64,000 nucleotides of DNA from Campylobacter sputorum subsp. sputorum (GTDB lineage Bacteria > Campylobacterota > Campylobacteria > Campylobacterales > Campylobacteraceae), in contig NZ_CP043427.1 of NCBI RefSeq assembly GCF_008245005.1, positions 868,001 through 932,000 on the forward strand. The letters run 5' to 3'. The notes beneath the pieces are model-generated. The model worked only from the letters and a program-made list of their open reading frames with translations, did not search any database and was not told the origin of the DNA. Shown one piece after another: positions 56,782 to 64,000 of this stretch. The position numbers and the translations under genes are program-made. Every line of letters starts with the position of its first letter. Position 1 is the stretch's first letter.

Positions 56782-57977
56782 TGAAAAAATCACTATTTGG
56801 ATACGCACTAACTACAAAAGCACTCGCAAAAACTGGTGGGTGGGATATTTATGATGATAAGTTTAAGGAAATTTCTCAAGACGAATATAGAAATTTGCTT
56901 TTACCAACAGATAAATTTGACGCATCAAAAAGTAAGCTTGAAATTCCGAGTCCGGGATTTCCGCCTACTCATAATTTAGTTAAAAATGCTAGAAATTTAA
57001 TAAGTGAATATGATTATTTTAAAGATATTATGCCAGTAAGCGTATGGATAAGTGGAACAAATGGCAAAACAACTACTACAAAAATGACTCAGTTTTTACT
57101 AGAAAAATATGGCTCAGATATGGGCGGAAATGTAGGAAATCCACTTGCTACATTAAACAAAAATGCAAAAATATGGATTTTAGAAACAAGTTCTTTTACG
57201 CTTCATTATACAAAGCTTGCTTCACCTAATGTATATGTTTTGTTACCAATTACGCCAGATCATATAAGTTGGCACGGAAGTATGCAAGAGTATGAAAAAG
57301 CCAAGTTAAAACCAGTTTTATCTATGAAAGAAGGTTCTGTTGCAATTTTGCCTAAAAAATACAAAGGCATTGAAAGTTTGGCACAAATTTTATACTACGA
57401 AGACGAAAAAGATTTAGAGAAAATTTGTGGCGTAGAAAGTAAAAATTTAACCTTTAAAACACCATTTTTAATGGACGCTTTAATGGCACTTTGTATAGAA
57501 AAAATACTTTTTGATAAAGCAGATTTTGAATTTTTAAATAATTTTATAATAGAACCAAATAAATTAGAAGAAATTAAAGATAAGTTTGGCAGACTTTGGG
57601 TAAATGATACAAAAGCTACGAATATCGACGCAGCCTTGCAAGCTTTTAAACGATACAAAGAATTTAAAATTCATGCAATAATTGGTGGCGATGATAAAGG
57701 CGTGGATTTAAGTGAAATTTTCGAAATTTTGAGCAAACAAAATGCTGTAATTTACGCCATAGGCTCAAATACAAATAAAATTATAAATTTATCGGCTAAA
57801 TTTAACTTAAAAGCTTTTAAATGTGAATTTTTAGATATAGCTGTAAAAGAGATATCTAAAACTATGAAAAAAGAGAATGAAGTTGGTCTGCTAAGCCCTG
57901 CTTGTGCTAGTTTAGATCAGTTTAGTTCATACGCACAAAGAGGCGATGAATTTAAAAAATTTATCAATTTACTATAA
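56781..57977 (+). CDS. murD: MurD, UDP-MurNAc-L-Ala:D-Glu ligase
   Basis: 398 residues, a short form common in this phylum. IPSPGFPP (about 54-61), P-loop SGTNGKTTTTKM (about 90-101), GNVGNPL (about 116-122), PDHISWHGSM (about 160-169), NDTKATNID (about 274-282) and GGDDKGVD (about 298-305) are intact. Adds D-Glu in peptidoglycan precursor synthesis. The prophage remnant begins just after it. Confidence 0.96.
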   Translation: MKKSLFGYALTTKALAKTGGWDIYDDKFKEISQDEYRNLLLPTDKFDASKSKLEIPSPGFPPTHNLVKNARNLISEYDYFKDIMPVSVWISGTNGKTTTTKMTQFLLEKYGSDMGGNVGNPLATLNKNAKIWILETSSFTLHYTKLASPNVYVLLPITPDHISWHGSMQEYEKAKLKPVLSMKEGSVAILPKKYKGIESLAQILYYEDEKDLEKICGVESKNLTFKTPFLMDALMALCIEKILFDKADFEFLNNFIIEPNKLEEIKDKFGRLWVNDTKATNIDAALQAFKRYKEFKIHAIIGGDDKGVDLSEIFEILSKQNAVIYAIGSNTNKIINLSAKFNLKAFKCEFLDIAVKEISKTMKKENEVGLLSPACASLDQFSSYAQRGDEFKKFINLL

Positions 57978-58003
57978 ATTTGATATTAAATATAAAAAAT
58001 GCT

Positions 58004-58906
58004 TCAAAATATTTTTACATCTACATTTACTTTTATGCGGTCTATTAGTTGGAAATAGCTTTCATTAAACCAGTGAAGTTCGTTTTTTAACACATCTCCT
58101 TCAATTAGTGCTTTATAAAGACTTTCATCCACATATTTACCAGCCAAAGCACCATATTTATATATCCCGCCACCAACACTCTCATCACTTACTCTTATTG
58201 CACCATCAAACATCTCGTCTTTGCCAAATTTATCGGCGATACTTTTTAGAGTATTTGCTATGAGTAGTTGTTCTTTTTGCTCTTTTATCGTATTTGCTAT
58301 TGCAAAATCCCCATCTTCAAGCATACCAAGAGCTATTTTTTCATCATCTGTTAGATTTTTTCTAGCAAAAAGCTTATTATGAGCTATTTTCATCGCATTT
58401 CTTTTATCTTGCACTGATTTATGAAAGTAGTGTTTTATATAGTCTTGTATCACATTTTCACTTTTTAACGCACCAGCTTCGACTAGATCACTCGCATTTT
58501 TGTCTATTATGGCTCTTATTTTTGTATAAGTATCCTTTAAATGCTCACTTAACTCATCTTTTTTTATCATTCCATCAAGTGCTTTTACGAGCTGTGCATT
58601 ATCATCTTTACTTAGTGAGCTAAGTGCGTCTTTAATGCTATTTACCTTTGAATATATTGCAGATTTTGTGGTTTTAAAATCATATATTAGCTCATCTAAT
58701 TCTTTTGTATATGAACGCAAACTTAGCCACTCTTTTGCCCTAGGGCTATTATTTGCTAGTTTTTCTTCGCCTTCTCTTAGCTTATCAGCTCCTTTTTGCC
58801 ACAAATCATCTATGAAGTTATCGTATTTATCGCTTATATTTTTAAAAGTATCAAAAACGCTGTCTGTTTTTTCTTTTGTAATTTTTCCAGGACATTTCAT
58901 TAGCAT
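58004..58906 (-). CDS. Prophage-type protein, unidentified, probably 3' truncated
   Basis: 300 residues, Lys/Asp/Glu-rich and largely helical, with coiled-coil stretches (about 10-120) and no signal peptide. It resembles segments of very large phage polyprotein-like proteins rather than a defined enzyme. The ending KVNVDVKIF is abrupt, with the murD gene 27 nt away, so the 3' part may be lost. It overlaps the upstream gene by 7 nt and was probably co-transcribed or part of one protein. No function proposed. Confidence 0.5.
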   Translation of the reverse strand: MLMKCPGKITKEKTDSVFDTFKNISDKYDNFIDDLWQKGADKLREGEEKLANNSPRAKEWLSLRSYTKELDELIYDFKTTKSAIYSKVNSIKDALSSLSKDDNAQLVKALDGMIKKDELSEHLKDTYTKIRAIIDKNASDLVEAGALKSENVIQDYIKHYFHKSVQDKRNAMKIAHNKLFARKNLTDDEKIALGMLEDGDFAIANTIKEQKEQLLIANTLKSIADKFGKDEMFDGAIRVSDESVGGGIYKYGALAGKYVDESLYKALIEGDVLKNELHWFNESYFQLIDRIKVNVDVKIF

Positions 58907-60157
58907 ATCTCCAAATCACTTATTATTTTTCCATCATCATTCATATTTTTTAACTCAAATTCTTTTATGTTTTTTGCCATATCTTTTAACTCTATATTTG
59001 CTTTTTGCAAATCTTTTTCATTTTTGATTTTACTTAACTCTTTTTGTTTTTTTGTGAAATCATCTTTTAGTTTTTCATAAATGATCTCTTTTTTTAAAAT
59101 CTCTTTTTTGATAGGATCTATCTCATTTTTTAGTGCATATTGTTCTACTTCAGAAAGCGGCACTTTTTTGCCATTTATCTTTAAAGCAGTGCTATCTTTT
59201 TTGCCATATAACTCATCACTCCAAGTCTTTTTAGTGTTTTGAAGTGTTATATCATCATCTTTTAGTTTCATATCTGCTAAAAAGTTATTTTTAACATCAT
59301 CAAAAGTTTTTATGTTTTCAAAGTCATTTTTCAATAAAACTTCATTTGTAGCTTTTTGTGTTACAATATTTTTATCGGAATGCTGTAATAAATCGCCTCC
59401 CATAGAAGCTTTGCTTTGAGTGGTTGCAGGAAGTGGCGTCCCTGTCAGCATTTCGTTATTTCTGCGTTGTAATCTCTCTAAATCTTTAGTTTTATTTTTA
59501 TTTGCGTGTATTATCTCACCGTTTTCTTTTTTTATCCCAATGTTTGCAAATTTATCATCTATATTTTTCCCCATTAAAGCAACTTCATCATCATAATTTT
59601 TAAAAAAATGCGTAGGATTGTCTTTAATTTCTTTTATCACTCTAAAAACATCTGCTTCGCTTTTAAACATTTCGGGGTGTTTTTTGGCTAGTTTTGTTAA
59701 ATTTTCCACCCATTCACCGGGTAAAATCTCTGAAAGTTTGTTTATCCATTCGTCGGGCGTAAATGTTTGCATAATATTTCTTTGTGGTTCTTGTGAGGCT
59801 TCTCTCATCACAAAGTTATCGTCGCTTATATCATCTATAATCTGTGATTTAGTTTTTTGTGGTATACTTTCATTAGTAGCTAGGGAATGTGCTTTTGCAC
59901 CAGCCCCGTCAGGGTAGGTATTTTTATCTAGATCTGAGTGTAGAGCAGGGGGCAACTCTACCCCTAGCTCCCTAGCTTTACTGCCATCTTTCATCACAAA
60001 GTTATCACCGTTTATATCTTCTCCTGCCACATCACTAAATTCACTTTGTTTTGATACCATCTGCTCCCCTCTAGCCCTGGCATCGCTAAGCTCATCGCTA
60101 TTAATGGCTTTAGATCCTATATAGAAACCCCCCCCCCTTTTTTTTTGGTATAAACAT
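58900..60157 (-). pseudogene. Prophage-type protein with a 5' A9G10 contingency tract, off-phase
   Basis: The clear frame (58900-60060) gives 386 residues. The open frame extends upstream without stops through FYIGSKAINSDELSD to a plus-strand C10T9 run (60128-60146). An ATG at 60157 (MFIPKKKGGG) enters the same frame only if the G run is 9 or 12; with the observed G10 it stops just after the tract. Internal repeat: NGDNFVMKDGSKA and SDDNFVMREASQE. The middle (about 115-190) with VFRVIKEIKDNPTHFF and ENGEIIHANK resembles phage-associated PBECR-type nuclease domains; this is tentative. C-terminal coiled coil. Confidence 0.55.
60128..60146 (-). repeat. Poly-A9/poly-G10 tract (minus strand)
   Basis: Plus strand C10 (60128-60137) followed by T9 (60138-60146). 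It lies 11 nt after the candidate ATG at 60157, the typical place for a translational contingency tract. Confidence 0.85.
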
Positions 60158-60611
60158 ATATCTTGAAGTAGTTTTTGTAATAAAACTTAAGCATTTTGAT
60201 ACAAAAATAGCTTTTTAAGCTTAAATAACTCATTATTCTTATTTTAATCTTATGTATTATTATTTTTTGCTAGTTAAAATAAATAATTTAACCATTTTTT
60301 TTTGATATTTAAACAAAAAATATAAACTACAATAAAATGCAAAAATGGGCTGATTTTTTCTAAAAATCCCACGCACTCAACCCACACCGACATCATTCTC
60401 AGTATTTGCTATTTTTTTCCGTTGTGTTAGTGCTTAGAGCTTATTTTTCAAATCTTTGTCTGATTCCGCATTTGCACATATCTTTTTCCACTTGCTTTTT
60501 TTCTAGTCCAATGATATATCTCACGAAAATTGTTAAAGATTTTCTCATTTTTCACCATAATTTATCCAAAAATGCAAAAAATGAGAATTTTTAAAACATG
60601 AAAATTTAAAA
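60158..60611. other. 454-bp non-coding region of the prophage remnant
   Basis: Very AT-rich to about 60345, with slightly more GC around 60340-60420. Short frames here have no coding character. No RNA gene, attachment site or terminator is convincing. Confidence 0.5.
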
Positions 60612-60827
60612 TTATTTTTCTTCTTCTATGTCTAACACTGTATTCTTTATTATATTATATTTTTTAGCTTCTATATAATTATCCATCCAGCTATCCACCC
60701 ATTTTGGTGTTTCTCCTTTTGAATTCCAGTTTATAATACCATTATACGCAGCACCAACAATATTAGCAAAGTCTTTTTTTGTTATACCAATATCATCTAG
60801 CTTTTTTTCAAAGTCTTTTATTTTCAT
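60612..60827 (-). CDS. Small HTH (Cro/CI-like) phage-type regulator
   Basis: 71 residues. A helix-turn-helix at about 16-35 (ITKKDFANIVGAAYNGIINW) followed by KWVDSWM fits the short single-HTH repressors found in Campylobacter prophages. It is divergent from the gene at 60996. The shared spacer has repeated TGTATTTTA elements that could be its operators. Preceded by AAGGAA. Confidence 0.65.
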   Translation of the reverse strand: MKIKDFEKKLDDIGITKKDFANIVGAAYNGIINWNSKGETPKWVDSWMDNYIEAKKYNIIKNTVLDIEEEK

Positions 60828-60880
60828 TTTATTCCTTGTTTTTTATTTATTTTATCATAAAAAAGCAAAAACTTAATTAA

Positions 60881-60923
60881 AAATGTATTTTATTTTAAAA
60901 AAATACAATATAAATGTATTTTA
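60881..60923. promoter_or_regulatory. Repeated operator-like elements in the divergent spacer
   Basis: AAATGTATTTTA occurs at 60881-60892 and 60912-60923, with an inverted AAATACA between them at 60901-60907. Regular spacing of about 31 bp (three helical turns) between the direct copies suggests repressor binding sites upstream of the 60996 gene. Confidence 0.4.
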
Positions 60924-60926
60924 CTC

Positions 60927-60955
60927 TTGACAATAGCTAATTTTTTATGTATAAT
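60927..60955 (+). promoter_or_regulatory. Consensus sigma-70 promoter
   Basis: TTGACA (60927-60932) and TATAAT (60950-60955) with an exact 17-bp spacer. A perfect -35 box is unusual for Campylobacter, where most promoters lack one. It would drive the 60996 gene. Confidence 0.75.
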
Positions 60956-60995
60956 TACAGCATAAAAATAAATAAAAAATGTATAAGGAGTATAA

Positions 60996-61244
60996 ATGAG
61001 ACAAATAAACATCGAAGCAACAAAAGACTTGCTAAAAGAAATGAGAAAATGGAGCTACAATAATGATTTTCTAATCGTAGCATGGGAACCAATATATAAG
61101 GATGAATTTCAAGGAAAATATATCAACAATGAAAAATTAGACGAATATACTGATTGTATAATAGATGAATGGTTTAAAAATGATGAACCATCCAAAGTAG
61201 ATGAAGATGGAGAATATCACTATTTCAAAAGCGTAGATGAATAA
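60996..61244 (+). CDS. Small acidic protein of unknown function
   Basis: 82 residues, Asp/Glu-rich (strongly acidic C-terminal half), Trp in RKWSYNND, VAWEP and DEWFKND. It has no signal or membrane segment. It has a strong ribosome site (AAGGAG, 60985-60990) and a consensus promoter, so it is likely expressed. It could be an anti-repressor, DNA mimic or other small prophage protein; no family is recognised. The 3' end overlaps the convergent MuF-like remnant by 20 nt. Confidence 0.65.
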   Translation: MRQINIEATKDLLKEMRKWSYNNDFLIVAWEPIYKDEFQGKYINNEKLDEYTDCIIDEWFKNDEPSKVDEDGEYHYFKSVDE

Positions 61245-61895
61245 TTTCTTGCTCTAGCGTTTTAGAGTTGCCTTTAAAATATTCATTTAAATTTCTTGAA
61301 GGCTTATACATGCTGACTAGCTTTTCGCCATCAAATACTATAAAATAGCCATTTTGACTGACTGCATTTGTATATAGCGGTTTTTCTTTATTTGGTGCTA
61401 TTTTTGTTATACTATTTAATGCTTTTATTGCCTCACTGGGTTTTATTTGATGTTTATCTTTTATGTGAGTGTTTGATTTTTTCCAAACTCTCTCCACTCC
61501 CATTTTATCAATGTGCTTTAAGCTCTCATCCCTGCTTAGTGGCGAAGTGTTTTTCATCTTTACACCATCTATTTCAACACCCTCCACCCACACAGGCACA
61601 ACCTCCGTGCGACAACGAAAATGATATGGCGGTAAGCCAAAGTTTGACGCTAGCTTATCGCTTCTACCATTGTATGCTTTGCTTTGCCAAGTTGCAGCAG
61701 CTTTCTTTTGAGCCATAGTTTTTGCATTTATTATTTTATCTGCTTGATTTTCTAAATGCCCAGCTGGTATGATTCGCCCATGCATATACCTACAAATTTC
61801 GCTAGTTTTTTATCCATCATGGCTAAACCTTTATAATATTTTACACCGTATTTAGAGCCCTGCATTACGATTAATACATTACTACTTTTTAATAT
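61225..61895 (-). pseudogene. Truncated, frameshifted phage MuF-like head protein with C-terminal extension
   Basis: The clear frame (61225-61785) has 186 residues including SNFGLPPYHFRCRTEVVPVW, the MuF/SPP1 gp7 C-terminal signature. Upstream, GVKYYKGLAMMDKK continues into TSEICRYMHGRIIPAGH if one base is added to the A6 run (plus-strand T6, 61806-61811). The open frame starts after a stop near 61895, so the N-terminal half is gone. The C-terminal 80 residues (IKDKHQIKPSEAIKALNSI, then NGYFIVFDGEKLVSMYK) look like a small nuclease or toxin domain of the kind fused to MuF proteins; inferred. Confidence 0.65.
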
Positions 61896-62091
61896 TTAAT
61901 CAGTAAAAAATATAAAACTATAGATTAAATTTAATTATTTATATAAATATGATGAAATTTACTTAAGGAGATAAAATAGAAATATTTTTTATTTGGAATT
62001 ATAAATTATTTACGAGATAAAATTAAAGCATATAAATATGATAAACATTTTTATTACAACAATGCACTAAAAAAATTAATTAATGATATAA
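61896..62091. other. Spacer between prophage remnant and tRNA-Ile
   Basis: AT-rich. The first part of a 23S rRNA gene would be expected within a few hundred bases of tRNA-Ile on the minus strand; none is present. An AAGGAG at about 61964-61969 precedes no intact frame. Confidence 0.6.
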
Positions 62092-62168
62092 TGGTGGGCC
62101 TAATAAGACTTGAACTTATGACCTCACCCTTATCAGGGGTGCACTCTAACCAGCTGAGCTATAGGCCC
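62092..62168 (-). tRNA. tRNA-Ile (anticodon GAT)
   Basis: The minus-strand sequence starts GGGCCTATAGCTCAGC, has anticodon loop CTGATAA within a CCC/GGG stem (anticodon GAT), T-arm GTTCAAGTC, and ends TAGGCCC-A with an encoded CCA (62092-62094). The cloverleaf pairs fully. Confidence 0.97.
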
Positions 62169-62208
62169 TTTACGGATAACGGATATTTGATTAATTATGT
62201 TATCTGAA

Positions 62209-62284
62209 TGGTGGAGAATAGCGGGATCGAACCGCTGACCTCCTGCGTGCAAAGCAGGCGCTCTCCCAGCTGAGCTAATTCCCC
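62209..62284 (-). tRNA. tRNA-Ala (anticodon TGC)
   Basis: The minus strand starts GGGGAATTAGCTCAGCTGGG, with anticodon loop TTTGCAC between CTGC.../...GCAG arms (anticodon TGC), T-arm GGTTCGATCC, acceptor end ATTCTCC-A and an encoded CCA (62209-62211). It is the usual tRNA of a 16S-23S spacer, 40 bp from tRNA-Ile. Confidence 0.97.
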
Positions 62285-62368
62285 GTCTTTATATATATTA
62301 TTATGCAAATAAACTAAATTGCACGCAGTATGCTTACTGGTTCGCTCTGCTCACAACAGTAATCACTT

Positions 62369-62392
62369 AAAAAGCAAAGCAGTTTGCTTTTT
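62369..62392 (-). terminator. Perfect 10-bp hairpin with U-run in the 16S/tRNA spacer
   Basis: AAAAAGCAAA (62369-62378) pairs exactly with TTTGCTTTTT (62383-62392) around a 4-nt loop. Read on the minus strand it ends TTTGCTTTTTAAG, terminator-like, lying between 16S and tRNA-Ala. It could instead be an RNase processing stem. Confidence 0.45.
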
Positions 62393-62395
62393 ATT

Positions 62396-62434
62396 GTGCA
62401 AAGCCCACACTCTCCCAGCTGAGCTAATTCCCCA
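62396..62434 (-). pseudogene. Duplicated 5' half of tRNA-Ala
   Basis: The segment ending CTCTCCCAGCTGAGCTAAT then TCCCC (plus strand) repeats tRNA-Ala residues 1 to about 37 exactly across the acceptor strand and D-arm. It diverges in the anticodon stem (CCCACA in place of AGGCGC). There is no 3' half, T-arm or CCA, so it is not functional. Confidence 0.85.
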
Positions 62435-62698
62435 ATACATATTATGCAAAACTGAGAATAGATAACGGAATAAAGCTCACATATTCTGTTTTAGATAGCT
62501 TTAAACAATAAAATAAATTATTCTTTTATTTTTTATTTAAGTAAAATCTAAATTATATAATTTCTTTTTAGCACTATATATCTTTATTAACATCAATCTC
62601 TGAAAACTAAACAAGGATGATTGAGTAGATTAGTTTATATACTAATCTAAAATTTTCCTTTGATGAATATTTTGTGAGAAATATTCATTGTACTCTAG
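62435..62698 (-). other. 16S rRNA 3' spacer
   Basis: 264 bp between the 16S 3' end and the half-tRNA. AT-rich; no gene. Inverted TGAATATTT/AAATATTCA elements at about 62663-62688 just beyond the 16S 3' end are probably part of the 16S processing stem. Confidence 0.5.

Positions 62699-64000
<1,302 letters not shown>

Noticed and set aside
60406-60594. 62-codon plus-strand frame in the prophage gap
   Set aside because: No ribosome site, unlikely composition, and no neighbouring genes on that strand.
61960-62095. Plus-strand frame reading FGIINYLRDKIKAYKYDKHF and on into tRNA-Ile
   Set aside because: There is no start codon after the AAGGAG site, the frame runs through a tRNA, and no family is recognised; at most a tiny gene remnant.

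Overview
The window is AT-rich chromosomal DNA of a Campylobacter-like member of the Campylobacterota. The evidence is a PglB-type N-glycosylation locus, a XerH recombinase beside a dif-like site, an FlgS-type kinase next to a DUF234 gene, an HP1021/Cj1608-type orphan regulator between ispDF and a sulfate adenylyltransferase gene, a signal-peptide-bearing DNA ligase, a fused IspDF, and poly-G tracts of contingency-gene type. Gene content differs from C. jejuni, so this is probably another species. I cannot name it from the sequence alone.

Layout. 1-4.5 kb: lolA, secA and a LolC/FtsX-type permease (envelope export). 4.8-9.2 kb: CPBP membrane protein, dif-like site, xerH, ftsW and murG. 9.2-16.9 kb: c-haem-motif chemoreceptor, luxS, upp, cytochrome c, cysteine-desulfurase-like enzyme, DUF234 protein, flgS and sppA. 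16.8-17.7 kb: a roughly 0.8-kb insertion bounded by 43-bp direct repeats, between sppA and an aminofutalosine-deaminase-type gene. 18.9-31.2 kb: pgl locus, transcribed right to left (galE/gne, a frameshifted ecotin gene, Wzx-like flippase, five glycosyltransferases, pglB, pglA, pglC, pglD). 31.2-34.1 kb: exported DNA ligase, exonuclease and UDP-sugar dehydrogenase. 34.2-45.3 kb: lipooligosaccharide-type cluster (lauroyltransferase, ELM1-like protein, glycosyltransferases, O-antigen-ligase-like protein, two paralogous deacetylases, YrbL-like kinase). It contains a decaying or phase-variable tandem glycosyltransferase array with a G9 tract. 45.4-58 kb: housekeeping genes (ddh, inosine-DNA glycosylase, nicotinate phosphoribosyltransferase, mrp, thiC, ispDF, orphan regulator, sat, pgpA, gpmI, mraY, murD). 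58-61.9 kb: prophage remnant with a 5' A9G10 tract, an HTH gene and a truncated MuF-like gene. 62.1-64 kb: tRNA-Ile, tRNA-Ala and a partial 16S rRNA, all on the minus strand, with no 23S downstream.

How the parts work together: PglC, PglA, PglH-like and PglJ-like proteins and extra transferases would build an undecaprenyl-linked glycan. The Wzx-like protein would flip it and PglB would transfer it to periplasmic proteins. The adjacent LOS cluster decorates lipid A-core, and SecA and LolA serve general export.

Most notable: the frameshifted ecotin gene inside the pgl operon; two poly-G contingency tracts; the repeat-bounded insertion; the 16S-Ala-Ile unit lacking 23S with a duplicated half-tRNA in its spacer; and a perfect palindrome over the upp promoter and ribosome site. 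Frameshifts occur only in accessory genes. Every core gene reads cleanly, which favours real decay or phase variation over sequencing error.
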